Positions 23,590 through 32,384 of a stretch of 49,198 nt of DNA are shown here, one piece after another. The position numbers and the translations under genes are program-made. Every line of letters starts with the position of its first letter. Position 1 is the stretch's first letter. Where the stretch lies: NCBI RefSeq assembly GCF_000577335.1, contig NZ_CBYL010000028.1, positions 1 to 49,198 on the forward strand, read 5' to 3'. The DNA comes from Faecalispora jeddahensis (GTDB lineage: Bacteria > Bacillota > Clostridia > Oscillospirales > Acutalibacteraceae). The notes below the pieces were generated by a model, which saw only the letters and a list, made by a program, of their open reading frames with translations, searched no databases and was not told the origin of the DNA.

Positions 23590-24648
23590 TTGATAAGACA
23601 AACAAACGAACCGGCACAACCGGTTCAGGACATACAAACGATCAAAATGAAAGGCCGTGCGTGGGCGGCATGGCTGATTATCTTATTCGGCAGCGGCGCG
23701 CTGATCCTGCTGATGGCGTTTTCGATTACAAAAGGGGCGGCGGAGATTCCGCTGTCAACGGTGTGGGACGCCTTGCTGCACTTCAACCGGCAGGATACCC
23801 ATCACCTGATCGTTGTCGATCTGCGCCTGCCCCGCGTACTGGCCAGCGCCCTGGTCGGCGCTGCTTTTGCCGTGGCGGGGGCGGTCATGCAGGGCGTGAC
23901 CCGCAACCCCATGGCGGATTCCGGACTGATGGGCTTAAACGCCGGCGCGGGCTTTGTCCTTTCTCTCTGCTTTGCTTTTTTTCCCGGGCTTTCCTACCTG
24001 CAGCTCGTTCTGTTTTCCTTTGCGGGTGCGGCATTGGGCGCAGGTTTGGTCAGCGGCATCGCGTCTTTGCGGCGCGGCGGAGCATCTCCGATGCGCCTGG
24101 TGCTGGCGGGAGCCGCGGTGAGCGCGCTGTTGTCCGCGCTCAGTCAGGGCATTGCCCTGTATTTTAACGTGGCGCAGAACATCATGTTCTGGACGGCAGG
24201 CGGCGTTGCCGGTTCCACCTGGCCGCAGATCCGGATTATGGCCCCGTGGATCGCGGGCGCGCTCCTGGGCGCAATCGTTCTTTCGCGTTCCATTTCCATC
24301 ATGAGCCTGGGCGAGGATGTTGCAAGGGGCTTGGGGCTAAACACTTTGCTTGTCAGGGCTCTTTGCACAGCCGTTGTTCTGATGCTGGCCGGCGCTTCCG
24401 TGGCGGTGGTCGGTTCGGTAGGTTTCGTGGGCTTAGTTGTGCCGCATGTCGCGCGGTTTCTCGTAGGCAGGGATTACCGGTGGATTATTCCTGCCTCCGC
24501 GGTGCTGGGAAGTCTTTTGGTGGTATTGGCGGATTTGGGCGCAAGAATGCTCAACCCGCCCTTTGAAACGCCTATCGGCGCGGTCGTCGCGCTGGTCGGC
24601 GTGCCCTTCTTCCTGTATCTGGCCCGAAGGGAAAGGAGGGCATTGTAA
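23590..24648 (+). CDS. FecCD-family iron-siderophore permease 1
   Basis: 352 residues with the TTG at 23590, seven bases after GAGGAGG; the frame is open back to 23500, but that part is the terminator hairpin. About ten membrane helices are visible. FecCD/BtuC motifs include LRLPRVLASALVGAAFAVAG, GVTRNPMADSGLMGLNAGAG (both in part), the ATPase-contact GEDVARGLGLN, and SVGFVGLVVPHVARFLVG. It forms half of the membrane channel for a metal-chelate importer, together with the next gene, whose ATG overlaps this stop (TAATG). Confidence 0.9.
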   Translation: MIRQTNEPAQPVQDIQTIKMKGRAWAAWLIILFGSGALILLMAFSITKGAAEIPLSTVWDALLHFNRQDTHHLIVVDLRLPRVLASALVGAAFAVAGAVMQGVTRNPMADSGLMGLNAGAGFVLSLCFAFFPGLSYLQLVLFSFAGAALGAGLVSGIASLRRGGASPMRLVLAGAAVSALLSALSQGIALYFNVAQNIMFWTAGGVAGSTWPQIRIMAPWIAGALLGAIVLSRSISIMSLGEDVARGLGLNTLLVRALCTAVVLMLAGASVAVVGSVGFVGLVVPHVARFLVGRDYRWIIPASAVLGSLLVVLADLGARMLNPPFETPIGAVVALVGVPFFLYLARRERRAL

Positions 24649-25688
24649 TGAACGCACAGCAGAGTAAGAACGAAGAATATAAACGAAAAACGGCGCTCCG
24701 GAATGTCGCTGTCGTGCTCATTTTTTCGGTTCTTTTGATCTTGTCATTCGTCGTCAGCATGAATACCGGCTATTCAAAGCTCTCGCCGCTGGATACGCTG
24801 CGCACGCTGTTCGGCGGCGGCAGCAACAAGGAAAATCTGATTCTGTTCGGCTTCCGGCTGCCCCGTATCGTGATTTCCATGCTGGTGGGCGCGGGGTTGG
24901 CGCTTTCCGGCTGCATCATTCAGGGGGTGTCCCGCAATGCCCTGGCGGACCCGGGGCTTCTGGGCATCAACGCCGGGGCAGGGCTGACCGTTATTTTATT
25001 CGTGCTGTTTTTTGGTTCGCAGTCCTACCTGTCGGTTTTCACCCTGCCGTTTCTGGCGCTCCTTGGCGGCGGGCTTGCAGCAATTTTGATCTATGCCCTG
25101 GCTTACAAGCGCGAGGGCGGCCTTGCTCCGATCCGGCTGATCTTGACCGGTGTGGCGATGCAGGCAGGCCTTTCTGCGCTGACTACCGTGCTGGTGGTCA
25201 AGCTGGACGAAACTCAGTTTGACTTTGTGGCGACATGGCAGGCAGGAAGCATTTGGGGCTCCAACTGGAAGTTCGTGCTGGCCCTGCTGCCCTGGCTGCT
25301 GCTGCTGATTCCCTATGTGCTGTCCAAATCCCGCGCGCTGGACGTGCTGAGCCTGGGCGACGATATTGCCTATGGCCTGGGCGCTTCTGTGGAAAAAGAG
25401 CGCCGCCGTCTGCTTGTTTCCGCGGTGGCGCTGGCGGCATCCTGTGTGGCAGTCAGCGGAAGCATCAGCTTCGTGGGGCTGATCGCGCCGCATCTTGCCC
25501 GGCGGCTGGTGGGGCCGCGCCACCGGATTTTGCTTCCCGTCTGCGCTTTGGCGGGGGCGGTACTGGTATCCGTTTCGGATACCGTTGCGCGTGTGATCGC
25601 CCAGCCCTTCGAAATCCCTACCGGCATTATGGTTGCCATTATCGGCGCACCGTACTTTTTATACCTGCTCGTAAAAAACAAGCAGTGA
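24648..25688 (+). CDS. FecCD-family iron-siderophore permease 2
   Basis: 346 residues; ATG overlaps the previous stop codon. Same family as permease 1, with FRLPRIVISMLVGAGLALSG, GVSRNALADPGLLGINAGAG (in part), GDDIAYGLGAS and SISFVGLIAPHLARRLVGPR. It is more likely a heterodimer partner than a second system, because only one ATPase gene follows. Membrane protein; no signal peptide beyond the first helix. Confidence 0.9.
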   Translation: MNAQQSKNEEYKRKTALRNVAVVLIFSVLLILSFVVSMNTGYSKLSPLDTLRTLFGGGSNKENLILFGFRLPRIVISMLVGAGLALSGCIIQGVSRNALADPGLLGINAGAGLTVILFVLFFGSQSYLSVFTLPFLALLGGGLAAILIYALAYKREGGLAPIRLILTGVAMQAGLSALTTVLVVKLDETQFDFVATWQAGSIWGSNWKFVLALLPWLLLLIPYVLSKSRALDVLSLGDDIAYGLGASVEKERRRLLVSAVALAASCVAVSGSISFVGLIAPHLARRLVGPRHRILLPVCALAGAVLVSVSDTVARVIAQPFEIPTGIMVAIIGAPYFLYLLVKNKQ

Positions 25689-25703
25689 GCAAAGGATGAG
25701 ATT

Positions 25704-26531
25704 ATGAACAGCATTACAACACAGAATCTGGCCGTCGCCTATGAGGATAACCTTGTGGTGGACGATCTGGATATGCAGATCCCGCAGGGCAGGATCACCA
25801 CGATCATCGGGCCGAACGGCTGCGGAAAGTCCACGGTGCTTAAGGCCGTGGGCCGTATTCTGAAACCAAAGGGCGGCGTGGTGTACCTGAACGGGGACGA
25901 TATCCGCCGCCTGACCACGAAGGAAGTGGCGCAGAAGATGGCGATCCTGCCCCAATCCCCCCAGGCTCCGGCTGGGCTGACGGTGGGGGAGCTTGTGGCC
26001 TACGGGCGCTTTCCCCACCAAAGAGGCTTTGGCAAATTAATACCTGAGGACAAAAAGATCATTCAGTGGGCGCTGGAGGTGACGCGCCTGACGGAGTTTG
26101 AAACCACGGCGGTGGATAACCTTTCCGGCGGGCAGCGGCAGCGGGTGTGGATCGCGATGGCGCTTGCCCAGCAGACCGACCTGATTCTGCTGGACGAACC
26201 GACGACGTATCTTGACCTTGCCTATCAGCTTGAGGTGCTCGAGCTGCTTTACCGCCTGAACCGGGAGCAGGGCTGTACCATTGTGATGGTGCTCCATGAC
26301 CTGAATCTTGCCGCCCGCTTTGCCGATTATATGATCGCCATCCGCGGAGGGGACATCATTCAGCACGGTACGCCGGAGGAAGTGATGACCGCTGAGGTGC
26401 TCAAAGAAACCTTTCATATTGACGCGGAAATCGTCAAAGAACCCCGCACCGGCCGTCCCACCTGCATTTCCTATGATCTGATCCGTCAGGCTCAGGATAC
26501 TACCGGCATATATAAGAAGGTGAATCAATGA
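25704..26531 (+). CDS. FecE/FepC-type ABC ATPase
   Basis: 275 residues. Walker [11 protein letters not shown]-loop in ILPQSPQAP, signature [17 protein letters not shown], Walker [14 protein letters not shown] and H-loop VLHDLN are all intact. It drives the metal-chelate importer formed by the two preceding permeases. Its stop codon overlaps the start of the nitrogenase-reductase-like gene by four bases (ATGA), so import and the reductase proteins are tightly co-expressed. This coupling is the main clue to the purpose of the reductase. Confidence 0.93.
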   Translation: MNSITTQNLAVAYEDNLVVDDLDMQIPQGRITTIIGPNGCGKSTVLKAVGRILKPKGGVVYLNGDDIRRLTTKEVAQKMAILPQSPQAPAGLTVGELVAYGRFPHQRGFGKLIPEDKKIIQWALEVTRLTEFETTAVDNLSGGQRQRVWIAMALAQQTDLILLDEPTTYLDLAYQLEVLELLYRLNREQGCTIVMVLHDLNLAARFADYMIAIRGGDIIQHGTPEEVMTAEVLKETFHIDAEIVKEPRTGRPTCISYDLIRQAQDTTGIYKKVNQ

Positions 26532-27301
26532 AAAAAATAGCGATTTACGGGAAAGGCGGCATCGGCAAGTCCACCACCGTATCCAACGTATCGGCAGCGA
26601 TCGCGGCCATGGGGCTTACCGTCATGCAGATCGGCTGCGACCCCAAGGCCGATTCCACCTGTAATCTGACAGGCGGAAAAAATATCCCCACAGTGCTGAA
26701 TACCCTGCGGGAAAAGGGCGACGCGGTTCTGGAGGATATTGTGGTCAAAAGTCCCTCCGGCGTGCTGTGCGTGGAATCCGGCGGCCCGGTTCCCGGCGTA
26801 GGCTGCGCCGGGCGGGGCATCATCACCGCTTTTGAAAAGCTGGAGGAACTGGATGCCTATGAAATCTACAGGCCGGACGTCGTGCTTTACGACGTACTGG
26901 GAGATGTGGTGTGCGGCGGCTTTTCCATGCCCATCCGGGGCGGCTACGCCGACGAGGTGTGCATTGTAACCTCCGGCGAAATGATGTCGCTTTACGCGGC
27001 CTCCAACATTGCCCATGCGGTCAAGAGCTTCGGAAAGCGCGGGTACGCGACGCTGCGGGGGCTGATCCTCAACGCCAAGAACGTCGAGGGGGAAAACGAG
27101 CTGGTGGACAAGGCGGCAGAGGAGATCGAAGCGCCGGTTCTGTACCGCCTGCCCCGTCACCCTCTGGTACAGCAGGCCGAGGCACAGGGAAAAACCGTAG
27201 TGGAGGCATTCCCCGATTCTGATATGGCCGCCCATTACCGTGAACTGGCGCAGCTTTTGATTCAGGAGACAGCCGGAGGTGGATGTTCATGTCCAATGTA
27301 A
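26528..27301 (+). CDS. NifH/BchL-superfamily iron-protein reductase (nitrogenase-like)
   Basis: 257 residues, ATGA overlap with the ATPase gene. It has the deviant Walker [10 protein letters not shown] (8-16), switch [11 protein letters not shown], the two cysteines that hold the dimer-bridging [4Fe-4S] cluster (Cys93 in GVGCAGRGI, Cys129 in DVVCGGF), and switch II DVLGDV. Such homodimers pass single electrons to a D/K-type partner at the cost of ATP. It is slightly shorter than NifH and ends with an extra Cys-rich tail (GGGCSCPM). With the D- and K-like proteins encoded next it is a complete three-part system, but no nif assembly genes are present. The enzyme family is certain; the substrate is unknown. 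Confidence 0.9.
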   Translation: MKKIAIYGKGGIGKSTTVSNVSAAIAAMGLTVMQIGCDPKADSTCNLTGGKNIPTVLNTLREKGDAVLEDIVVKSPSGVLCVESGGPVPGVGCAGRGIITAFEKLEELDAYEIYRPDVVLYDVLGDVVCGGFSMPIRGGYADEVCIVTSGEMMSLYAASNIAHAVKSFGKRGYATLRGLILNAKNVEGENELVDKAAEEIEAPVLYRLPRHPLVQQAEAQGKTVVEAFPDSDMAAHYRELAQLLIQETAGGGCSCPM

Positions 27302-28578
27302 GTCATTTGAAGCGCTTATCCGCCGTTCGATCCAACGCGGGCGTAAAATTCCTAACGCCCTGCGCCTTTCCGGGCAGCCACTGTCCCCTGCATTCGGCGC
27401 TGGCCCTCGCGGGAAATATCCGGGGCGTATCCTCACTGGTGATCGGTACGCCGGAATGCGTTACCTACAGCCGGGTCGTTTTGCAAAAGCCGGGGCGCAG
27501 ACACGGGGAGCTGCACTGGATGTATGTGCTGGACGCTCATGAAGTGGTGTTCGGCTGCCGCAAAGGTCTGCTGGATGCGATCCGGGAGATGGACCGGGCG
27601 GGCGCAAAAGCCATCCTGCTGATCGGTACCTGCGTGCCGGATCTAATCGGCGAGGATATCGAGGGGATCGTCCGGGAGGCGCAGCAGGAGCTGTCCGCGC
27701 GCTTTGTGTTTATTACACTCGGGCATTTCAAGTGCAACAGTTTTCCCTCCGGCTCCTGGAACATGTTAAAGGCGATCGGTTCGCTGATGGAACCGAGAAC
27801 GATCTGTCCCCAGGTGGTCAATGTGATGGGGCGCAGCCCGGACGAAGAACATATCCCCATGCCGCCCTTGCTGAGCGCGCTGGAGAAACGGGGCTTTACC
27901 CTGCGCTGTCTCGCACCGGGGGCTGCACTGGAAGATTTTCTGGAGGCGCCCGACGCAGCGGCGAATCTGGTGCTTTCGCCGTTTATCGATCCCCTGGCAG
28001 CGGACATGGAGCAGGCCTTCGGCACGCCCGCGTTCCGCCTGCACAGCGCCTATGCCCCGGCACAGATCGATTCGCTCTATGCCGCTCTTGCTGAAAAGCT
28101 GGGGATTCAATGGGAAAATGAATTCGACCGTGAACGGAGCGAGGCGCTGTCTCTTCAGGAGCAGGCTGGCGACCGCCTGCACGGCCTTCGTTATGTCGGC
28201 GCGCATATTGGCCCGCTCAGTGCGCTGCCTCTTGCAGCCTATCTGGCATCCCTGGGTATGGAGCCGCTGATGCTGCATCTGGAAGAATTCTGGCCGGACG
28301 ATAAAGAGTGTGCGAAGGCCTTGCATGCGTACGGATATGACCCGTATGTCTGCCATATGGTCAACAGGGATTCGGACGCTCCGCTTTTGGAAAGCCTTGC
28401 TCCCGATTTATGCCTGGGGGAGCTGTCCGGCGCAAGGCTCGGGTTTCCCTGCGTGCCGCATCTGTCCGACCTGTACGGCCTATGCGGGCATGAGAGGACG
28501 GCCGGCCTTTTGAAGAAGCTTCTGCACGCCCTGGAGGAATCGGGAGAGAGGAATGACAATGGGACTGTATCAATTTAA
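27289..28578 (+). CDS. Nitrogenase component-1-like alpha subunit (NifD/BchN superfamily)
   Basis: 429 residues from the ATG at 27289, eight bases after GGAGGT; an ATG two codons earlier is too close to it. Three cluster-cysteine regions of the superfamily can be matched: PCAFPGSHC (Cys25 or Cys32), GTPECVTYS (Cys57) and [12 protein letters not shown] (Cys115, like TECPIGLIGDDI of NifD). The region corresponding to the FeMo-cofactor Cys (before [16 protein letters not shown]) has Ser/Ala instead. It should form a heterotetramer with the next protein. It is about 60-70 residues shorter than NifD and nearer the size of tetrapyrrole reductases (BchN, CfbD). It overlaps the reductase gene by 13 bases. 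Confidence 0.85.
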   Translation: MSNVSHLKRLSAVRSNAGVKFLTPCAFPGSHCPLHSALALAGNIRGVSSLVIGTPECVTYSRVVLQKPGRRHGELHWMYVLDAHEVVFGCRKGLLDAIREMDRAGAKAILLIGTCVPDLIGEDIEGIVREAQQELSARFVFITLGHFKCNSFPSGSWNMLKAIGSLMEPRTICPQVVNVMGRSPDEEHIPMPPLLSALEKRGFTLRCLAPGAALEDFLEAPDAAANLVLSPFIDPLAADMEQAFGTPAFRLHSAYAPAQIDSLYAALAEKLGIQWENEFDRERSEALSLQEQAGDRLHGLRYVGAHIGPLSALPLAAYLASLGMEPLMLHLEEFWPDDKECAKALHAYGYDPYVCHMVNRDSDAPLLESLAPDLCLGELSGARLGFPCVPHLSDLYGLCGHERTAGLLKKLLHALEESGERNDNGTVSI

Positions 28579-29794
28579 ACCGATTCCCTCCGGCCGCATG
28601 GGAACACTGTGGACGCTTGCCTCCATCCGGGACTCCGCTTTGCTGGAGTTCGGCTGTATGGGCCATATGAATTACAGCCGTGTATTCCTGGAACGGGTGG
28701 GGGTTTCAAATGCCTGTAAGCTCTATTCCGCCCACATCGACGAGACCGATATTGCCCTTGGCGGCACGCGTCGTTTCAGCCGTGCGGTAGCGGATATCGC
28801 GCAGCGGGACAAACCCGGGATCCTTTTCCTGCTGCCCTCAGCCGTGCCGGAGATCATCGGGACAGATCTTCCCGCCCTTTGCCGGGAGCTGCAGCCGGAT
28901 TTTCCGGACATGCGTCTGCTGCCTTTCGGCTGCGGCGGCTTTGACGTGAACCAGCATCAGGGAATACGGGAGGCGCTTACTCTGCTTTCCAGAACGCTGC
29001 CGGTGGACGTGGAGAGAACGGCGCAGCCGAGCTTTAATATTATAGGCTCGTGCGCGGATCTGTTCCGTTTTCAGGCGGATGCGGCCGAGATCGTCCGCAT
29101 CATGGAAGGCGCCTTCGGGATGAAGCCGCTGTGCGTTATGACCTCGGATACGTCTGTGGCGCAAATCGAGCGGATGGGCGGGGCAAATGTCAATCTGGTG
29201 ATCCGGCGCGAAGGCCTGCCGGCTGCTGAGCACCTGCAAAAGCGATTCGGTACGCCGTACCTGCTCGCGCGGCCCTACGGCATACAGGGCACCTGCGAAT
29301 GGATCGGACGGGTATCGCGGATCATGGGAATCTCCCCTGACCGCAGCTTCGTCGAGGGCGAGCGGGAGGAAGCCCTGCGCCTGATCTCTCCCGCGCTGCC
29401 GATGTTCCGGCACGCGGCGTGGGAGCATCCGGAGAACGTGCGCGTAGCCGCAGGCGGACATGCCGACGTCGTTCAAGGGATTGTTTCCTTTGCCGGCAGC
29501 GAGCTGTCCCTTTCCAAAGGCGCGTGCTGGTGCGACAGCCCCGACATGGCGGACGGGGATCTTCCTTACTATGCGGAGGAACAGTGGACTGAGACAGTAC
29601 AAAAGGAAGGAAAATCACTGCTTATGGCCAGCGGAGAGGCGCTGGAATGGGCCGGGCGCAGCACAGAGCTGCAAATCGCCAATCCGGACGTGAAGTGGCG
29701 CCTGAATCCCTATGAGCCTCCTTTTGTGGGCTTTCACGGCGCCGTGCATCTGGCCAATCTGTGGGTGAATGCCATCATGGAAGAAACGTTTTGA
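28559..29794 (+). CDS. Nitrogenase component-1-like beta subunit (NifK/BchB superfamily)
   Basis: 411 residues from the ATG at 28559, seven bases after GGAGAGAGG; another ATG lies two codons upstream. It overlaps the alpha gene by 20 bases. One cluster cysteine is kept (Cys33 in EFGCMGHMNYSR, like GSQGCVAYFR of NifK). The later one is replaced (PSAVPEIIGTDL in place of TTCMAEVIGDDL), and the N-terminal one is absent. Together with the alpha subunit this gives four cysteines, which suits one plain [4Fe-4S] cluster rather than an eight-iron P-cluster. The Rossmann-like domains follow in order (SFNIIGSCADLFRFQADA, CVMTSDTSVAQIERMGGA). The substrate pocket has no recognisable cofactor ligands. 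Function unknown, probably a reduction linked to the imported chelate. Confidence 0.8.
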   Translation: MGLYQFKPIPSGRMGTLWTLASIRDSALLEFGCMGHMNYSRVFLERVGVSNACKLYSAHIDETDIALGGTRRFSRAVADIAQRDKPGILFLLPSAVPEIIGTDLPALCRELQPDFPDMRLLPFGCGGFDVNQHQGIREALTLLSRTLPVDVERTAQPSFNIIGSCADLFRFQADAAEIVRIMEGAFGMKPLCVMTSDTSVAQIERMGGANVNLVIRREGLPAAEHLQKRFGTPYLLARPYGIQGTCEWIGRVSRIMGISPDRSFVEGEREEALRLISPALPMFRHAAWEHPENVRVAAGGHADVVQGIVSFAGSELSLSKGACWCDSPDMADGDLPYYAEEQWTETVQKEGKSLLMASGEALEWAGRSTELQIANPDVKWRLNPYEPPFVGFHGAVHLANLWVNAIMEETF

Positions 29795-29812
29795 CCGCTT
29801 ATAATCTATATG

Positions 29813-29860
29813 GAGAAGCTTGCCGTCTTTGATCGAAAGCGGCAGGCTTCTCTATCTTTC
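29813..29860 (+). terminator. Terminator of the uptake/reductase operon
   Basis: Stem GAGAAGCTTGCCG (29813-29825) with CGGCAGGCTTCTC (29840-29852, one G:T), followed by a T-rich stretch, 18 bases after the beta-subunit stop. Confidence 0.75.
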
Positions 29861-30202
29861 ATTTTCAGAAAAACACCGGCTTTCTGATACGGATATTCTT
29901 TCATTGCGGTAAAATCGATGCGTATGCTTGCCTTGAAAGCAAGGTTGCTGATTGCCTTTTCGTACGATTGCCCTCGGTTCAGTAATTATCCCTAGTTCAA
30001 TTTTCAGGTAGTAGCAATTCAGTCATTTTCAGATAGAAAATCTTGTCTTCTTCAACTGGGCATGGGATCACAGTCGGTATGTGATTTAGGAAGAAACGCA
30101 GCCTTCAGGCTCATCTGGAAAAGATTTTGCAAAATCACAATCATCGATGGGGATGCCTAAAGCGGAAGCTTCTCCCTGCCTATGAAAGTACACCTTCGGG
30201 GT

Positions 30203-30244
30203 GCATTCAAGAAGTCAGCGGTTTGATCCCGCTTATCTCCACCA
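30203..30244 (+). pseudogene. 3' fragment of tRNA-Ala (candidate att site)
   Basis: GCATTCAAGAAGTCAGCGGT then TTGATCCCGCTTATCTCCACCA repeats the last 42 nt of the tRNA-Ala at 17215-17290 with two changes. It covers half the anticodon arm, the variable loop, the T arm, the acceptor strand and the CCA. There is no 5' half in front. A terminator follows, as after the intact tRNA. This is the usual remnant left at the far end of an element integrated in a tRNA gene. Confidence 0.75.
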
Positions 30245-30250
30245 GGGGAA

Positions 30251-30285
30251 GAAACCTGAAGACAGATGTCTTCAGGCTTCTTTTT
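30251..30285 (+). terminator. Terminator after the tRNA relic
   Basis: 13-bp stem with one mismatch (30251-30263 with 30268-30280) and TTTTT tail. Confidence 0.75.
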
Positions 30286-30360
30286 CGCTTTTATAGAATG
30301 GATACAAAATGGCTGCTGAATCTTTTGTTTGGGCGCAATATGATTAGAAGCTGATTTAAC

Positions 30361-30410
30361 AGCAGAAAGATCCGACGCGGTTTTGATATACGGCGTCGGA
30401 TCTTTCTGCT
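30361..30410. terminator. Long perfect hairpin before the permease gene
   Basis: 18-bp perfect inverted repeat (30361-30378 with 30393-30410). It lies about 110 bases past the end of the minus-strand permease gene and may terminate it. The rest of 29861-30516 holds no gene that I can support. Confidence 0.55.
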
Positions 30411-30516
30411 ATATAAAATGATGGGAACCTACCTATTCATTCTAATCGAAACTGCATGAAAACTCATACAAATTCTTCATTACTCTAAAAATATTCCATT
30501 GACAATTCTACTTCGT

Positions 30517-31875
30517 TTACACAAGAAAGCATGCGACGATGATGGTCGCAGCGAGGCCGGAGAACACGGGTATGACGTTTTTGCGCACCAGTTCCTCCGG
30601 TTTCACACCGCAGATCGCAGCGACAGGGATGACCGCCCATGGAATGAGCGTACCGCCGTCTACCCAGATGGTAACGATCTGGCCGAGGGAGGCGAGCATT
30701 TCCTTGTTGATGGGCAGCGCCTGCGCAAAGGTGGCTGCTGTCGCGCCAACGATGGGCAGCCCGGAGAATCCGGAACCGTCAAGCCCGGTGACAAAGCCAG
30801 CGAGCGCCTCCGCGATCACCACGGGTACGCGCGAAATAGGCACGTTCTGCGCGAGGTAGAGGCCGATATCGTTCATAATGCCCGTATCGCTGCCAAGAAC
30901 GGCCTTCGCACCGTCCGCGCCGCCGAGGAAGAAGAAGCCCGCGATGAAGATGACCGGCGTGAAGATATCGATGCCGAAGCCGAAGCCCGCCTTTAGATGC
31001 TCGATGACTTTATCAAATGCCTTCATGATGCCGCCGTTGACACAGGTCGCGGCGACGAGGATCATCAGTGCCGTGCCGCCCACAAGCGCCGTGGCATCTC
31101 CGCCCTGCAATTTGAAGAGCAGCATGAACACGATGTCCAGTGCGAATGCGACGGGCGTGGCAATCGCGATTGCCACCGCGGCGGGCTTAGCCTTTTCCGT
31201 GGAAATTGCAGGCCGTTCAATCTTGATCGGCGGCAGATTTCTCACGTCGCGCCGGAACATGATGAACGCCACCGTTGCGGTAACAACGGCCATCACGGCC
31301 CAGAGCACAAAGCCCTCGCGCATCAGCGCGCCAACCGTTGTATCTGCGGCTTTTGCGGTGATGGTGGGCGCGCCCTGTATGAAGAAGTCCCCCGAGAGCG
31401 CCATGCCGTGACCGAACAGGTTCATTGCTACGGCAGCCCACACAACGGGTATGCCCGTCTCAAGCGCAAGGGGCAGGATAACGGCGCCTACGAGAGCGAC
31501 TGCCGGGGAAGGCCATATGCACATGGAAACGGCAAACATGACGAAACCGAGCAGAAGGAAGGTGGCGCTTCTATTTTTCATGTAGCGGCTAAACGGGCGG
31601 ATCATCAGTGCGTCCGCGCCTAGGGCAGAGAGTGCCTTGGACATCGCCACGACGAGTGATATCACGGCGATAACGCTCCAGAATTCTCCCCCAGACCAGA
31701 CCAGTGCGTTGAAAAGCGCCTGTATGCCGCCGATCGCGCTTTGGGTAGTCACCCAGCCGATGATGAGGATGCCTGCCACACAAGGCAGCACGATGCTTTT
31801 GCGAAAGACCATCAGGCCGAGCATGACAAAGATCAGCGTGATATATAAGATGTGGAGATAGCTTAAAGTTACCAA
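30517..31875 (-). CDS. Ion-transporter-superfamily permease (GntP/DcuC-like), substrate unknown
   Basis: 452 residues, TTG start at 31875 after AAGGGGG. It has about twelve hydrophobic segments in two halves, with a re-entrant-like stretch in each (IWPSPAVALVGAVILPLALETGIPVVWAA and SGFSGLPIVGATAATFAQAL, shown in part), and a polar loop near residue 215. That layout is typical of the ion-transporter superfamily (gluconate, C4-dicarboxylate or lactate-type carriers). I do not recognise a specific family with certainty. No metabolic genes lie beside it: on one side are tRNA relics, on the other a hairpin-containing leader. The substrate is probably an organic anion. Confidence 0.55.
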   Translation of the reverse strand: MVTLSYLHILYITLIFVMLGLMVFRKSIVLPCVAGILIIGWVTTQSAIGGIQALFNALVWSGGEFWSVIAVISLVVAMSKALSALGADALMIRPFSRYMKNRSATFLLLGFVMFAVSMCIWPSPAVALVGAVILPLALETGIPVVWAAVAMNLFGHGMALSGDFFIQGAPTITAKAADTTVGALMREGFVLWAVMAVVTATVAFIMFRRDVRNLPPIKIERPAISTEKAKPAAVAIAIATPVAFALDIVFMLLFKLQGGDATALVGGTALMILVAATCVNGGIMKAFDKVIEHLKAGFGFGIDIFTPVIFIAGFFFLGGADGAKAVLGSDTGIMNDIGLYLAQNVPISRVPVVIAEALAGFVTGLDGSGFSGLPIVGATAATFAQALPINKEMLASLGQIVTIWVDGGTLIPWAVIPVAAICGVKPEELVRKNVIPVFSGLAATIIVACFLV

Positions 31876-32024
31876 CGGATGGCCCCCTTTTCACAGGTGT
31901 TGATATTTGAAATATACTATGTTGGAAAATACAAGCATGTGAAGGGGTCCAACCAAGGGTTGATGGTGCGGTACGTTTTTTTCTCGCCAGCAAAATCGGA
32001 CCGGGGAGCTATTTTCTACTGGAA

Positions 32025-32075
32025 AAAGCAAGTGTTCTGATAGCATCTTCCAGATGCTATCAGAACACTTGCTTT
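32025..32075 (-). terminator. 24-bp perfect hairpin with T-tail on the minus strand, upstream of the permease
   Basis: Left arm 32025-32048 and right arm 32052-32075 are fully complementary with a 3-base loop. On the minus strand it ends in CTTTTTCC, so it is an intrinsic terminator about 150 bases ahead of the permease start. There is no gene further upstream on that strand in the next 300 bases. It is either the end of a lost gene or a conditional (attenuator) terminator in the permease leader. Confidence 0.7.
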
Positions 32076-32334
32076 GATGCGGGCTATCCTTTCTCAAAAC
32101 CGATTATCAATTATATGGTAGTCGATATTTAACGTTTTTATTGGATGTTATTGGGTGGATGTAAAGTATATAAAAGTTAAAATATCATCAAATCAAATAA
32201 AGATTCTTTCTCGTAAAAGAGTTGAGAATTTTTAAAATAATGGAAGTCATCGCTATTTCATTTTCCGGTTATTTACATGTCATACATTACCATATTTAAA
32301 GATAGGTTATTTATATTGACGGCGTTCTATCTTT

Positions 32335-32376
32335 CCCTTATGCTTTAAACTTGACGGCGCCGAACAAGCATAAGGG
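32335..32376 (+). promoter_or_regulatory. Hairpin covering the ribosome site of the RHS toxin gene
   Basis: CCCTTATGCTT (32335-32345) is exactly complementary to AAGCATAAGGG (32366-32376), which contains most of the ribosome site AAGGGAG in front of the ATG at 32385. The sequence TTGACGGCG occurs twice nearby (from 32317 and 32351). The structure should limit translation unless it is opened. The 200 bases upstream are AT-rich without other clear elements. Confidence 0.55.
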
Positions 32377-32384
32377 AGTAGAAC

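Noticed and set aside
23500-23590. Longer N-terminus of permease 1
   Set aside because: The extra codons lie in the lipoprotein terminator hairpin; the TTG at 23590 has GAGGAGG at the right distance.
26528-29794. True nitrogen-fixing nitrogenase
   Set aside because: Cofactor and half of the P-cluster ligands are missing, the subunits are short and no nifB/E/N-type genes are present.
30127-30354. 75-codon frame across the tRNA relic
   Set aside because: It is made of tRNA fragment and terminator sequence, with no translation signal.
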